DNA of 64,000 bases from Pseudomonas putida (GCF_028682475.1 NZ_JANHLE010000005.1:62001-126000), one strand, 5' to 3'. Counted from the first letter of the stretch, positions 10,058 through 19,746 are shown. Program-made: numbers and translations. Notes: generated by a model not told the origin, from the sequence alone.

Positions 10058-12166
10058 GTGCCGAGCATAGACGCCCTCGCCGATCGTCTGTCGACCTACC
10101 TCGGCGCTGACCAGGTCAACCTGGTGCGCCGAGCGTACTTCTACGCCGAACAAGCCCACGATGGCCAACGCCGTCGCAGCGGCGAAGCCTACGTCACGCA
10201 TCCGCTGGCGGTGGCAAGCATCCTCGCCGACATGCACATGGACCATCAGAGCCTGATGGCAGCCATGCTCCATGACGTGATCGAAGACACCGGCATCGCC
10301 AAGGAAGCCCTCAGCTCGCAATTTGGCGAGACCGTGGCCGAACTGGTCGATGGGGTCAGCAAACTGACCCAGATGAACTTCGAGACCAAAGCCGAAGCCC
10401 AGGCGGAAAACTTCCAGAAAATGGCCATGGCCATGGCCCGGGATATCCGCGTGATCCTGGTCAAACTGGCCGACCGCCTGCACAACATGCGCACCCTGGA
10501 GGTGCTGTCAGGCGAGAAACGCCGGCGCATCGCCAAAGAAACCCTGGAAATCTACGCCCCCATCGCCAACCGCCTGGGGATGCACAGCGTGCGCGTGGAA
10601 TTCGAAGACCTGGGCTTCAAGGCCATGCACCCGATGCGCTCCGCGCGCATCTACCAGGCGGTCAAGCGCGCCCGCGGCAACCGCAAGGAAATCGTCAACA
10701 AGATCGAAGAGTCGCTGGCCCACTGCCTGGCCGTCGACGGCATCGAAGGCGAAGTCAGCGGCCGGCAAAAGCACCTGTATGGCATCTACAAGAAGATGCG
10801 CGGCAAGCGCCGCGCCTTCAACGAGATCATGGATGTCTACGCGTTTCGCATCATCGTCGACAAGGTAGACACCTGCTACCGCGTGCTCGGCGCCGTGCAC
10901 AACCTGTACAAGCCGCTGCCCGGGCGCTTCAAGGACTACATCGCGATTCCCAAGGCCAACGGCTACCAGTCGCTGCATACCACGCTGTTCGGCATGCACG
11001 GGGTGCCTATCGAGATCCAGATTCGCACCCGCGAAATGGAAGAGATGGCCAACAACGGCATTGCCGCCCACTGGCTGTACAAGTCCAGCGACGACGAACA
11101 GCCCAAGGGCACCCACGCCCGCGCCCGCCAGTGGGTCAAAGGCGTGCTGGAGATGCAGCAACGTGCAGGCAACTCCCTGGAATTTATCGAAAGCGTGAAG
11201 ATCGACCTGTTCCCGGACGAGGTCTACGTGTTCACGCCCAAGGGCCGCATCATGGAGCTGCCCAAAGGCTCCACTGCGGTCGACTTCGCCTACGCGGTGC
11301 ACACCGACGTCGGCAACAGCTGCATCGCCTGCCGCATAAACCGGCGCCTGGCGCCACTGTCCGAACCGCTGCAGAGCGGTTCGACGGTCGAGATCGTCAG
11401 CGCTCCAGGTGCGCGCCCGAATCCTGCCTGGCTGAATTTCGTCGTCACCGGCAAAGCCCGTACGCATATCCGCCACGCCCTCAAGCTGCAGCGCCGCTCC
11501 GAGTCCATCAGCCTTGGCGAACGCCTGCTGAACAAGGTGCTCAACGGCTTCGACAGCGCCCTCGACAAGATTCCCCAGGAGCGCGTCCAGGCCATGCTCA
11601 GCGAGTATCGCCTGGAACAGCTCGAGGACATGCTCGAAGACATCGGCCTGGGCAACCGCATGGCCTATGTGGTCGCCCGCCGCCTGCTGTCGAGCGAAGG
11701 CGAGCAGTTGCCGACCCCTGAAGGTCCGCTGGCGATCCGCGGTACCGAAGGCCTGGTGCTCAGCTATGCGAAATGCTGCACACCGATCCCGGGTGACCCG
11801 ATCGTCGGCCACCTGTCGGCCGGCAAAGGCATGGTCGTGCACCTGGAGAATTGCCGGAACATCAGTGAAATCCGCCATAACCCGGAAAAATGCGTGCAGC
11901 TGTCCTGGGCCAAGGATGTCACCGGTGAGTTCAACGTCGAACTGCGCGTCGAGCTGGAGCACCAGCGCGGCCTGATCGCACTGCTGGCCAGCAGCGTCAA
12001 CGCCGCCGACGGCAACATCGAAAAAATCAGCATGGACGAGCGCGATGGTCGCATCAGCGTGGTCCAACTGGTGGTCAGCGTGCACGACCGTGTGCACCTG
12101 GCCCGCGTGATCAAGAAACTGCGTGCCCTGACCGGGGTGATCCGCATCACCCGCATGCGCACGTAG
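10058..12166 (+). CDS. spoT: Bifunctional (p)ppGpp synthetase/hydrolase SpoT
   Basis: This 702-residue RelA/SpoT homologue starts at a GTG with a strong AGGAGG ribosome site 7 bp before it. The hydrolase HD domain is intact (His72-Asp73 in LHDVIEDTG). The synthetase domain has the RFKDYIAIPKANGYQSLHT signature, whose RxKD form marks bifunctional enzymes. A TGS domain (about residues 385-445), the region around CCTPIPGDPIVG and a C-terminal ACT domain follow. It makes and degrades (p)ppGpp in response to fatty-acid, carbon and phosphate stress. It is downstream of rpoZ, with ridA 23 bp after. Confidence 0.97.
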   Translation: MPSIDALADRLSTYLGADQVNLVRRAYFYAEQAHDGQRRRSGEAYVTHPLAVASILADMHMDHQSLMAAMLHDVIEDTGIAKEALSSQFGETVAELVDGVSKLTQMNFETKAEAQAENFQKMAMAMARDIRVILVKLADRLHNMRTLEVLSGEKRRRIAKETLEIYAPIANRLGMHSVRVEFEDLGFKAMHPMRSARIYQAVKRARGNRKEIVNKIEESLAHCLAVDGIEGEVSGRQKHLYGIYKKMRGKRRAFNEIMDVYAFRIIVDKVDTCYRVLGAVHNLYKPLPGRFKDYIAIPKANGYQSLHTTLFGMHGVPIEIQIRTREMEEMANNGIAAHWLYKSSDDEQPKGTHARARQWVKGVLEMQQRAGNSLEFIESVKIDLFPDEVYVFTPKGRIMELPKGSTAVDFAYAVHTDVGNSCIACRINRRLAPLSEPLQSGSTVEIVSAPGARPNPAWLNFVVTGKARTHIRHALKLQRRSESISLGERLLNKVLNGFDSALDKIPQERVQAMLSEYRLEQLEDMLEDIGLGNRMAYVVARRLLSSEGEQLPTPEGPLAIRGTEGLVLSYAKCCTPIPGDPIVGHLSAGKGMVVHLENCRNISEIRHNPEKCVQLSWAKDVTGEFNVELRVELEHQRGLIALLASSVNAADGNIEKISMDERDGRISVVQLVVSVHDRVHLARVIKKLRALTGVIRITRMRT

Positions 12167-12189
12167 CCCAATAACAGCAAGGAGTCATC

Positions 12190-12570
12190 ATGACCAAGAC
12201 CGTCATCACCAGTGACAAGGCCCCCGCCGCCATCGGCACCTACTCCCAGGCGATCAAGGCCGGTAACACGGTGTACATGTCCGGCCAGATCCCACTGGAC
12301 CCGAAAACCATGGAACTGGTCGAAGGCTTTGAAGCCCAGACCGTTCAGGTCTTCGAAAACCTCAAAGCTGTTGCTGAAGCTGCCGGCGGTTCGTTCAAGG
12401 ACATCGTCAAGCTGAACATCTTCCTGACCGACCTTAGCCACTTCGCCAAGGTCAACGAGATCATGGGCAAGTACTTCGAACAGCCGTACCCGGCGCGTGC
12501 CGCCATCGGTGTTGCCGCCCTGCCACGTGGCTCGCAAGTTGAAATGGACGCGATTCTGGTCCTCGAGTAA
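12190..12570 (+). CDS. ridA: Reactive intermediate/imine deaminase RidA
   Basis: This YjgF/YER057c/UK114 protein has 126 residues. RidA hydrolyses 2-aminoacrylate and other enamine/imine products of PLP enzymes, protecting them from damage. The signature [19 protein letters not shown] near the C-terminus holds the conserved arginine and glutamate. The N-terminal [20 protein letters not shown] is typical. AAGGAG precedes the ATG. It is downstream of spoT on the same strand, an order conserved in Pseudomonas. Confidence 0.95.
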   Translation: MTKTVITSDKAPAAIGTYSQAIKAGNTVYMSGQIPLDPKTMELVEGFEAQTVQVFENLKAVAEAAGGSFKDIVKLNIFLTDLSHFAKVNEIMGKYFEQPYPARAAIGVAALPRGSQVEMDAILVLE

Positions 12571-12580
12571 TACCCCGCGC

Positions 12581-12600
12581 GGCGAGCCGCCCGGCTCGCC
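12581..12600. other. GC-rich stem-loop after ridA
   Basis: A perfect 9-bp inverted repeat (12581-12589 and 12592-12600) lies in the 57-bp gap between ridA and the lipoprotein gene. It has no T-run, so it may reduce rather than stop read-through, or protect the 3' end of upstream mRNA. Confidence 0.4.
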
Positions 12601-12627
12601 CTCGCTCTGCCCCGGAAGGACCCCGCC

Positions 12628-13362
12628 ATGCGCCACGCGCTTGCCCTGACCCTGGCTGCCGCACTGCTGAGCGGCTGCGCCAGCCACAAACCTGAAGATT
12701 ACAACGGCATCTGGATCAACCAGAAAGCCATCGATACCGCCGCCAAAGGCGTCAGCCTGCGCCAGGCCCTGCACGACAACGGCCCGAACTTCGAATGGAA
12801 GGTCAACGTCGCCGCCGCACAGGCCAGCTACGACAACGGCTTTGAAATCGCCGAAGGCCAGCTCAAGGCCGGCGACAAGCAATACCAGGTGGAATTCTCC
12901 GGCAACCAGGTCGCAACCCTGGTCCTGGACGGTGACGAGCTGGTGCAGAACACCAGCGACTGGGCACCGCAACAGAGTTTCGAGAAAGCCCGCACCCCCG
13001 CACCGATGGGCGCACGCACCGGCACCACGTTCGAACAGGCCCTGTACAACGCCTACCTCGGTGGTGAATGGAAGATCGTCGAAGGCCCGGGCCAGGGCGG
13101 CCTGGTGCATTTTCGCGACAATGGCAGCGTCGAAGGCTTGCCCAACCTGGACCGCTACGCGCTGTGCCTGGCCGGCGACTGTGCCGACATGAGCGGCAAC
13201 AACGACAGCCTGTGGCTGGAGCGCAATCAGAAAGGCGCACCGTGGATCTTCAAGCGCGACGGCGATCAGCTGGAAATTCTGCGCGCCCTCAACAGCGCGC
13301 AGCCTGACGAGAAGCCACAACTGCAACCTGGCGCTCGCCAGTGGCTGCTCGAGCGCGACTGA
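12628..13362 (+). CDS. Predicted outer-membrane or periplasmic lipoprotein of unknown function
   Basis: The 244-residue protein begins MRHALALTLAAALLSGCAS, a lipoprotein signal peptide with lipobox LSGC and the acylated cysteine at about residue 17. The residue after it is Ala, which favours outer-membrane sorting. The mature part is hydrophilic, with aromatic and glycine-rich beta-like stretches (GGEWKIVEGPGQGGLVHF). I do not recognise a domain. A good AAGGA ribosome site precedes it. It follows ridA on the same strand and is convergent with the epimerase gene 12 bp away. Confidence 0.8.
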   Translation: MRHALALTLAAALLSGCASHKPEDYNGIWINQKAIDTAAKGVSLRQALHDNGPNFEWKVNVAAAQASYDNGFEIAEGQLKAGDKQYQVEFSGNQVATLVLDGDELVQNTSDWAPQQSFEKARTPAPMGARTGTTFEQALYNAYLGGEWKIVEGPGQGGLVHFRDNGSVEGLPNLDRYALCLAGDCADMSGNNDSLWLERNQKGAPWIFKRDGDQLEILRALNSAQPDEKPQLQPGARQWLLERD

Positions 13363-13374
13363 TCACCTGACGTA

Positions 13375-14232
13375 CTAGGAGCGCCCTTCAAGGATGGCCG
13401 CATAGCCTTCCTTGTAGCTTGGGTACTGTGGCGCCCAGCCCAGTGCCCGGGCACGGGCGTTGCTGCACCGCTTGCTGCCGGTACGGCGCACCCGCTCCTG
13501 TTCCGACCACTCGGTAACGCCCATGTACTGGCGCAGCCAGGTCACCACGTCGGCCAACGGTGCCGGGGCGTCATCCACGCCGATGTAGCACTCCTCCAGC
13601 GCCTGCCCCTGGGCATCGGCCTTGAGCAGAAAAGCCAGCAAGCCGGCGGCATCCTCGGCATGGATGCGATTGGCATACAGCGGCGGCTCTTCTGTAACCC
13701 GGTAGCCCTGACGCACCTGGCTGAGCAGCCATTCCCGTCCCGGGCCGTAGATACCGGTCAGGCGCACGATAGTGGCCGGAATGCCGCTGGCCAGTGCCAG
13801 CTTTTCCGCCTCCAGCATGACCGTGCCGCTGTAGTTCTGCGGCTCGGCTGGCGACGCCTCGTCGATCCACTCACCGCCCTGCTGGGCATAGACGCCGCTG
13901 CTGGAAACGAACAGCAAACGCTTCGGCGCCTGCCCGCGCTCGGCCAACCAGCTCAGGACATGCTTCAAGCCGTCGACATAGGCAGCTCGATAACCGGCCT
14001 CATCATGCTGACTGGCCGCTGCGCAGTAGACCAGATAGTCCGGCGCCGCTACTGGCCAGGTGGTCGGGCACTGCGCGTCGAACAGGTCCGCAGCCACGCC
14101 CGTCACCCCGGCCGGCAGTTGGTCGACGCTACGACGCAGGCCACTTACCTGCCAGTTGCACGCCAGCATTTGCTTCGCCAGACGGCTACCAACATCCCCA
14201 CAACCGACGATCAGAACTGAACACGCAGACAT
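13375..14232 (-). CDS. NAD(P)-dependent epimerase/dehydratase family protein (YeeZ-like)
   Basis: This 285-residue Rossmann-fold protein of the extended SDR group has the nucleotide-binding motif VGCGDVGSRLAKQML at the N-terminus. SSSGVYAQQGGEWIDE holds the active-site serine region, and later RLTGIYGPGREWLL matches the YeeZ-like subgroup. The start chosen is the ATG at 14232 because GGAG lies 7 bp before it; the TTG five codons earlier has none. The substrate is unknown. It is convergent with the lipoprotein gene and divergent from exbB. Confidence 0.85.
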   Translation of the reverse strand: MSACSVLIVGCGDVGSRLAKQMLACNWQVSGLRRSVDQLPAGVTGVAADLFDAQCPTTWPVAAPDYLVYCAAASQHDEAGYRAAYVDGLKHVLSWLAERGQAPKRLLFVSSSGVYAQQGGEWIDEASPAEPQNYSGTVMLEAEKLALASGIPATIVRLTGIYGPGREWLLSQVRQGYRVTEEPPLYANRIHAEDAAGLLAFLLKADAQGQALEECYIGVDDAPAPLADVVTWLRQYMGVTEWSEQERVRRTGSKRCSNARARALGWAPQYPSYKEGYAAILEGRS

Positions 14233-14327
14233 CCCGAAACTCCGCAAATCAAAGGCTCAGCCTATCCAAATAAATCGATAGGCGGCTAGCAATGATGGAA
14301 AAAAAGTAACTTTATTGCTTCTGCTAA

Positions 14328-14340
14328 CAAGAATTACTTG
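14328..14340 (+). promoter_or_regulatory. Possible operator (weak Fur-type dyad) before exbB
   Basis: CAAG-AATTA-CTTG is a short dyad in an AT-rich stretch about 90 bp before the exbB start. Iron control of exbBD-tonB by Fur is common, but this site matches the 19-bp Fur consensus only loosely. Confidence 0.25.
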
Positions 14341-14428
14341 CAATAATGGCCGCCGAATTTTTGTTCTCGGCCTGTCTCGAGGCCTAGAAGGACAACCACC
14401 TCTTTCTTCTTCATCAGGTCCGGCCAGC

Positions 14429-15406
14429 ATGACACGTATCCAACCTTCCGCTTCGCCAACCACGCCGCGCGTATGGCGCGCCATTGCCGCGCTGATGTTC
14501 AGCCTGGCGGTGGCCCCGGCTGCCCTGGCCGATGAGCCGACCACAACCGCTGCCGCCCCCGCTGCTGCCGTAGCCCCGGCCGCAGCCCCTGCTGCCCCAG
14601 GTACCGAGCCAGCTGCTGCCGCTGCCGCCGCGCCGGTTGATGGCCAGGCTGTTACCGAAGCCGAAGAAGTCCAAGCGCTGGTTGAAGACACCAGCCTGGG
14701 CATGGCCCACGACCTGTCGCCATGGGGCATGTACAAAAACGCCGACATCGTGGTCAAGATCGTCATGATCGGCCTGGCCATCGCCTCGATCATCACCTGG
14801 ACCATCTGGATCGCCAAGGGCTTCGAGCTGATGGGCGCCAAGCGTCGTCTGCGCGGTGAAATCGCCCTGCTGAAGAAGTCCACCACCCTCAAGGAAGCCA
14901 GCGATGGCGCCAACAAGGAAGGCACCCTGGCCCACCTGCTGGTCCACGATGCCCTGGATGAAATGCGCCTGTCGGCCAATGCCCGCGAGAAAGAAGGCAT
15001 CAAGGAACGCGTCAGCTTCCGCCTTGAGCGCCTGGTAGCCGCCAGCGGCCGCAACATGAGCAGCGGCACCGGCGTACTGGCCACCATCGGTTCCACTGCT
15101 CCGTTCGTCGGCCTGTTCGGCACCGTGTGGGGCATCATGAACAGCTTCATCGGCATCGCCAAAACCCAGACCACCAACCTCGCCGTGGTCGCCCCCGGTA
15201 TCGCCGAGGCCCTGCTGGCCACCGCACTGGGTCTGGTTGCGGCAATCCCGGCGGTGGTCATCTACAACGTCTTCGCCCGCTCCATCGCCGGTTACAAGGC
15301 TCAGGTTGCCGACGCCTCGGCAGAAGTCCTGCTGCTGGTCAGCCGCGACCTGGACCACCAGCCAAGCGAGCGCGCCACTGCACCTCACATGGTGAAAGTG
15401 GGGTAA
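14429..15406 (+). CDS. exbB: TonB-system energising protein ExbB
   Basis: This 325-residue inner-membrane protein forms the proton-driven motor with ExbD that powers TonB. It has a signal-like N-terminus ending about residue 34 (PAALADEP), then an Ala/Pro-rich stretch as in Pseudomonas ExbB. Three transmembrane helices follow (about 108-130, 215-240 and 257-280), with the conserved GTGVLATIGSTAPFVGLFGTVWGI region. The ATG at 14429 is used because the upstream 38 codons lack homologous character. exbD begins 3 bp after its stop. Confidence 0.95.
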   Translation: MTRIQPSASPTTPRVWRAIAALMFSLAVAPAALADEPTTTAAAPAAAVAPAAAPAAPGTEPAAAAAAAPVDGQAVTEAEEVQALVEDTSLGMAHDLSPWGMYKNADIVVKIVMIGLAIASIITWTIWIAKGFELMGAKRRLRGEIALLKKSTTLKEASDGANKEGTLAHLLVHDALDEMRLSANAREKEGIKERVSFRLERLVAASGRNMSSGTGVLATIGSTAPFVGLFGTVWGIMNSFIGIAKTQTTNLAVVAPGIAEALLATALGLVAAIPAVVIYNVFARSIAGYKAQVADASAEVLLLVSRDLDHQPSERATAPHMVKVG

Positions 15407-15409
15407 TCC

Positions 15410-15835
15410 ATGGGCCTGCATCTTAACGAAGGTGGCGACGACCTCGCCGAGAACCACGAAATCAACGTCACGCCGTTCATCGACGTGATGTTGGTCCTGC
15501 TGATCATCTTCATGGTGGCAGCGCCGCTGGCAACCGTCGACATCAAGGTCGATCTGCCGGCCTCGACCGCCAAGCCGGCACCACGGCCGGAGAAGCCGGT
15601 GTTCCTCAGCGTCAAGGCCGACCAGAACGTCTATGTCGGCGAAGAGAAGGTCGAGCGCGACCAGCTCGGCGCGGTACTCGACGCCAAGACCAAAGGCGAC
15701 AAGGACACCACGATCTTCTTCCAGGCCGACAAAGGCGTGGATTACGGCGATCTGATGGACGTGATGAATTCGCTGCGCGCGGCCGGTTACCTGAAAGTCG
15801 GTCTGGTCGGGCTTGAGACGGCAGCCAAGAAATGA
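15410..15835 (+). CDS. exbD: TonB-system proton channel subunit ExbD
   Basis: The protein has 141 residues with one N-terminal transmembrane helix (about 22-43). The helix carries the key aspartate in NVTPFIDVMLVLLIIFMVAA, the proton-binding residue of the ExbB/ExbD motor. A periplasmic domain follows. Its stop overlaps the tonB start by four bases (ATGA), so the two are translationally coupled. Confidence 0.96.
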   Translation: MGLHLNEGGDDLAENHEINVTPFIDVMLVLLIIFMVAAPLATVDIKVDLPASTAKPAPRPEKPVFLSVKADQNVYVGEEKVERDQLGAVLDAKTKGDKDTTIFFQADKGVDYGDLMDVMNSLRAAGYLKVGLVGLETAAKK

Positions 15836-16569
15836 TCAAGACGCGGCATAAGTTCGCGCGTTACAGCACCAGTCTGGCGATTGTGTTGGGTATCCATGCT
15901 GTCGCCGTGCTGCTGACGCTCAATTGGTCGGTACCGCAAGCGATCGAGTTGCCGCCGGCGGCGATGATGATCGAGATGGCGCCGATGCCCGTACCGGCGC
16001 CCCCACCGCCGCCCAAGGTGGTCACCCCGCCACAGCCGCCAGCGCCGGTTGAAGAACTGCCGCTGCCGAAACTGGCCGAGGCGCCGAAACCGAAAATCGC
16101 CATCGCCAAGCAGGTCAAGCCGAAGGCCAAACCGCAGCCGCCCAAGCCGGAGAAAAAGCCTGAGCCGCCGCAAGACAAGCCTACCGACGAGCAAGTGGTC
16201 GATACCCCGCCGAGCAACGCGCCTGCGCAGAAATCCGCCGCGCCGGCTCCGAGCATCGCCACCAACAGCAATGCCCTGCCAACCTGGCAGAGCGATCTGT
16301 TGCGCCACCTGGCCAAGTACAAGCGCTACCCGGAAAACGCCCGGCGCATGCGCATGGAAGGCATCAACCGGCTGCGCTTTGTAGTCGATGGCGAGGGCAA
16401 GATTCTGTCTTACACCCTGGCCGGTGGTTCGGGCAGTGCGGCACTGGATCGGGCGACTCTGGAGATGATCCGTCGCGCCCAGCCGGTTCCGCCACCGCCC
16501 AAGGAATTGCTCAATAACGGCAGCATTGAAGTGATCGCGCCATTCGTCTACTCGCTGGACAAGCGCTAA
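15832..16569 (+). CDS. tonB: Energy transducer TonB
   Basis: The protein has 245 residues. A single N-terminal transmembrane anchor (about 12-32) contains the His of the motor interface (GIHAVAVLL). A long Pro/Lys-rich periplasmic spacer covers about 40-130. The C-terminal TonB domain holds YPENARRMRMEGINRLRFVV and the AQPVPPPP end. It transmits motor energy to outer-membrane siderophore receptors. It is third in the exbB-exbD-tonB operon. Confidence 0.95.
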   Translation: MIKTRHKFARYSTSLAIVLGIHAVAVLLTLNWSVPQAIELPPAAMMIEMAPMPVPAPPPPPKVVTPPQPPAPVEELPLPKLAEAPKPKIAIAKQVKPKAKPQPPKPEKKPEPPQDKPTDEQVVDTPPSNAPAQKSAAPAPSIATNSNALPTWQSDLLRHLAKYKRYPENARRMRMEGINRLRFVVDGEGKILSYTLAGGSGSAALDRATLEMIRRAQPVPPPPKELLNNGSIEVIAPFVYSLDKR

Positions 16570-16662
16570 CGCATTGTTTCTGTCACAAACGGGCAACTCT
16601 GATAACGTGCGTCTATCGATTGCAGCCGCTATGCTGGGGCCGCAACTTCATGGACGCACGTT

Positions 16663-17583
16663 ATGACCCTCACAGAATTGCGCTACATCGTCACCCTCGC
16701 CCAAGAGCAGCACTTCGGCCATGCCGCCGAACGTTGCCATGTCAGCCAGCCGACTCTGTCGGTCGGCGTGAAGAAGCTCGAGGACGAACTGGGTGTACTG
16801 ATCTTCGAGCGCAGCAAAAGCGCAGTACGCCTGACCCCGGTTGGCGAAGGTATCGTCGCCCAGGCACAGAAAGTCCTCGAACAGGCCCAAGGCATCCGCG
16901 AACTGGCCCAGGCCGGCAAGAACCAGCTGACCGCACCACTGAAAGTCGGGGCGATCTACACGGTCGGTCCTTACCTGTTCCCGCACCTGATTCCACAACT
17001 GCATCGGGTTGCTCCGCAGATGCCGTTGTACATCGAAGAAAATTTCACCCACATCCTGCGCGACAAGCTGCGCAACGGTGAGCTGGATGCCGTGATCATC
17101 GCCCTGCCGTTCAACGAGGCCGATGTCCTGACCCTGCCGCTGTACGATGAACCCTTCTATGTACTGATGCCCAGCGAGCACCCCTGGACCAAGAAGCAAA
17201 CCATCGACGCCAGTCTGCTCAACGACAAGAGCCTGCTGCTGCTCGGCGAGGGCCATTGCTTCCGTGATCAGGTACTCGAAGCCTGCCCGACCCTGACCAA
17301 GGGCAGCGACGGCGCCAAACACACCACGGTCGAGTCCAGCTCGCTGGAAACCATTCGCCACATGGTCGCGTCGGGCCTGGGTGTGTCGATCCTGCCGTTG
17401 TCGGCAGTGCACAGCCATCACTACGCCCCCGGGGTTATCGAAGTGCGTCCGTTGAGCCCTCCGGCACCGTTTCGCACCGTGGCGATCGCCTGGCGCGCCA
17501 GCTTCCCGCGGCCCAAGGCGATCGAGATCCTCGCCGACTCCATCCGCCTGTGCTCGGTGGCCAAGCCACCCGCGAGCGCGTAG
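16663..17583 (+). CDS. oxyR: Hydrogen peroxide sensor regulator OxyR
   Basis: This is a 306-residue LysR-family regulator. The N-terminal HTH (about 1-60) is RYIVTLAQEQHFGHAAERCHVSQPTLSVGVKKLE. The two redox cysteines that form the peroxide-induced disulfide are present as Cys199 and Cys208 (GEGHCFRDQVLEAC). Activated OxyR induces catalase and alkyl hydroperoxide reductase genes. recG follows after 9 bp, the conserved oxyR-recG pair of Pseudomonas. Confidence 0.97.
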   Translation: MTLTELRYIVTLAQEQHFGHAAERCHVSQPTLSVGVKKLEDELGVLIFERSKSAVRLTPVGEGIVAQAQKVLEQAQGIRELAQAGKNQLTAPLKVGAIYTVGPYLFPHLIPQLHRVAPQMPLYIEENFTHILRDKLRNGELDAVIIALPFNEADVLTLPLYDEPFYVLMPSEHPWTKKQTIDASLLNDKSLLLLGEGHCFRDQVLEACPTLTKGSDGAKHTTVESSSLETIRHMVASGLGVSILPLSAVHSHHYAPGVIEVRPLSPPAPFRTVAIAWRASFPRPKAIEILADSIRLCSVAKPPASA

Positions 17584-17592
17584 GACGTCGTC

Positions 17593-19668
17593 ATGCCAGA
17601 GTTGTCCCAGGTATCGGTGACTGCATTGAAGGGTGTTGGCGAGGCCATGGCCGAGAAACTCGCCAAGGTCGGCCTGGAGAACCTTCAGGATGTACTTTTC
17701 CACCTGCCCCTTCGCTATCAGGACCGCACCCGTGTGGTCCCGATCGGCGCCCTGCGCCCTGGTCAGGATGCGGTGATCGAAGGGGTGGTCAGCGGCACCG
17801 ATGTGGTCATGGGCAAGCGCCGCAGCCTGCTGGTGCGCCTGGGTGACGGCAGCGGCGTGCTGAGCCTGCGTTTTTACCACTTCAGCAATGCGCAAAAGGA
17901 AGGCCTTAAACGCGGCACTCACCTGCGTTGCTACGGTGAAGCCCGTCCCGGTGCCTCGGGCCTGGAGATCTACCACCCGGAATACCGCGCCCTGACTGGC
18001 GACGAACCGGCACCGGTGGAGCAGACCCTGACGCCGATCTACCCGACCACCGAAGGCCTGACCCAGCAACGCTTGCGTCAGCTGTGCCAGCAAAGCCTGG
18101 CGATGCTCGGCCCGCGCAGCCTGCCCGACTGGCTGCCAAAGGAACTGGCCCGGGACTACCAGCTCGCGCCGCTGGACGATGCCATCCGCTACCTGCATCA
18201 CCCGCCGGCCGATGCCGACGTCGACGAACTTGCCGAAGGCCAGCACTGGGCCCAGCACCGCCTGGCGTTCGAAGAGCTGCTGACTCACCAGCTGTCCCAG
18301 CAACGCCTGCGCGAAAGCCTGCGCGCGCAACGGGCGCCGGTACTGCCCAAGGCCACGCGCTTGCCGCAGCAGTACCTGGCCAACCTCGGTTTCGCCCCGA
18401 CCGGCGCCCAGCAACGGGTCGGCAACGAGATTGCCTACGACCTCAGCCAGCCCGAACCGATGCTGCGCCTGGTCCAGGGCGACGTCGGCGCCGGCAAGAC
18501 CGTGGTTGCCGCCCTTGCCGCCCTGCAGGCGCTGGAGGCGGGCTATCAGGTCGCGCTGATGGCGCCTACCGAGATTCTCGCCGAACAGCATTTCGTCACC
18601 TTCAAACGCTGGCTGGAGCCGCTGGGCATCGAGGTCGCCTGGTTGGCCGGCAAGCTCAAAGGCAAAGCCCGCGCCAGCGCCCTGGAGCAGATCGCCGCGG
18701 GCGCACCGATGGTGGTCGGCACCCACGCGCTGTTCCAGGACGAGGTGAAGTTCAAGAACCTGGCCCTGGCGATCATCGACGAACAACACCGTTTCGGCGT
18801 ACAGCAGCGCCTGGCGCTGCGCCAGAAAGGCGTGGGCGGCCAGCTCTGCCCGCATCAGCTGATCATGACCGCAACACCTATCCCGCGTACCCTGGCGATG
18901 AGTGCCTACGCCGACCTCGACACCTCGATCCTCGATGAGCTGCCGCCTGGACGCACGCCGGTCAACACCGTGCTGGTCGCCGACAGCCGCCGCTTCGAAG
19001 TGGTCGAACGGGTCCGCGCCGCCTGCGCCGAAGGCCGCCAGGCGTATTGGGTCTGCACCCTGATCGAAGAATCCGAAGAACTGACCTGCCAGGCCGCCGA
19101 AACCACCTTCGAGGAGCTGGGCAGCGCGTTGGGCGAGCTACGCGTCGGCCTGATTCACGGGCGCATGAAACCTGCGGAAAAGGCCGCAGTCATGGCCGAG
19201 TTCAAGCAAGGCCACCTGCAGCTACTGGTGGCGACCACGGTGATCGAGGTCGGCGTCGATGTGCCCAATGCCAGCCTGATGATCATCGAGAACCCCGAAC
19301 GCCTGGGCCTGGCCCAGTTGCACCAGCTCCGCGGCCGGGTCGGCCGAGGTAGCGCGGTGAGCCATTGCGTACTGCTCTACCATCCGCCGCTGTCGCAGAT
19401 CGGTCGCGAGCGCCTGGGGATCATGCGTGAAACCAATGACGGCTTCATCATTGCCGAGAAAGACCTGGAGCTGCGCGGCCCCGGTGAAATGCTCGGCACC
19501 CGCCAGACCGGCCTGCTGCAGTTCAAGGTCGCCGACCTGATGCGCGACGCCGACCTCCTGCCCGCCGTGCGCGATGCCGCCCAGGCCCTGCTGGCACGCT
19601 GGCCGGAGCATGTCAGCCCGCTGCTGGAGCGCTGGCTACGTCATGGCCAGCAATATGGCCAGGTGTGA
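17593..19668 (+). CDS. recG: ATP-dependent DNA helicase RecG
   Basis: The 691-residue helicase remodels stalled forks and Holliday junctions. An N-terminal wedge/OB domain covers about residues 1-170. The helicase core has Walker A GDVGAGKTVVAAL (about 296-308), the DEQH box in IIDEQHRFGVQQRL, motif III ATPIPRTLAMSAYADLD and the C-terminal motifs VIEVGVDVPNAS and QLHQLRGRVGRG. The length is normal. It starts 9 bp after the oxyR stop. Confidence 0.97.
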   Translation: MPELSQVSVTALKGVGEAMAEKLAKVGLENLQDVLFHLPLRYQDRTRVVPIGALRPGQDAVIEGVVSGTDVVMGKRRSLLVRLGDGSGVLSLRFYHFSNAQKEGLKRGTHLRCYGEARPGASGLEIYHPEYRALTGDEPAPVEQTLTPIYPTTEGLTQQRLRQLCQQSLAMLGPRSLPDWLPKELARDYQLAPLDDAIRYLHHPPADADVDELAEGQHWAQHRLAFEELLTHQLSQQRLRESLRAQRAPVLPKATRLPQQYLANLGFAPTGAQQRVGNEIAYDLSQPEPMLRLVQGDVGAGKTVVAALAALQALEAGYQVALMAPTEILAEQHFVTFKRWLEPLGIEVAWLAGKLKGKARASALEQIAAGAPMVVGTHALFQDEVKFKNLALAIIDEQHRFGVQQRLALRQKGVGGQLCPHQLIMTATPIPRTLAMSAYADLDTSILDELPPGRTPVNTVLVADSRRFEVVERVRAACAEGRQAYWVCTLIEESEELTCQAAETTFEELGSALGELRVGLIHGRMKPAEKAAVMAEFKQGHLQLLVATTVIEVGVDVPNASLMIIENPERLGLAQLHQLRGRVGRGSAVSHCVLLYHPPLSQIGRERLGIMRETNDGFIIAEKDLELRGPGEMLGTRQTGLLQFKVADLMRDADLLPAVRDAAQALLARWPEHVSPLLERWLRHGQQYGQV

Positions 19669-19746
19669 CGCCCGTCCCAGAATGGATCCAGCTGAAAGCT
19701 CAAGCTGGTTATACTCTTGCGATTGTAAAATTTCTGGATACAGACC

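Noticed and set aside
10508..12097. 529-codon minus-strand frame opposite spoT
   Set aside because: SpoT domains occupy the other strand fully, and this frame has no domain or start signals.
14328..14340. Fur box before exbB as a firm call
   Set aside because: The dyad is short and matches the Fur consensus poorly, so it stays a low-confidence site.
16648..18855. 735-codon minus-strand frame across oxyR and recG
   Set aside because: It crosses two well-supported genes in antisense and reads as His/Gln/Val-rich shadow sequence.
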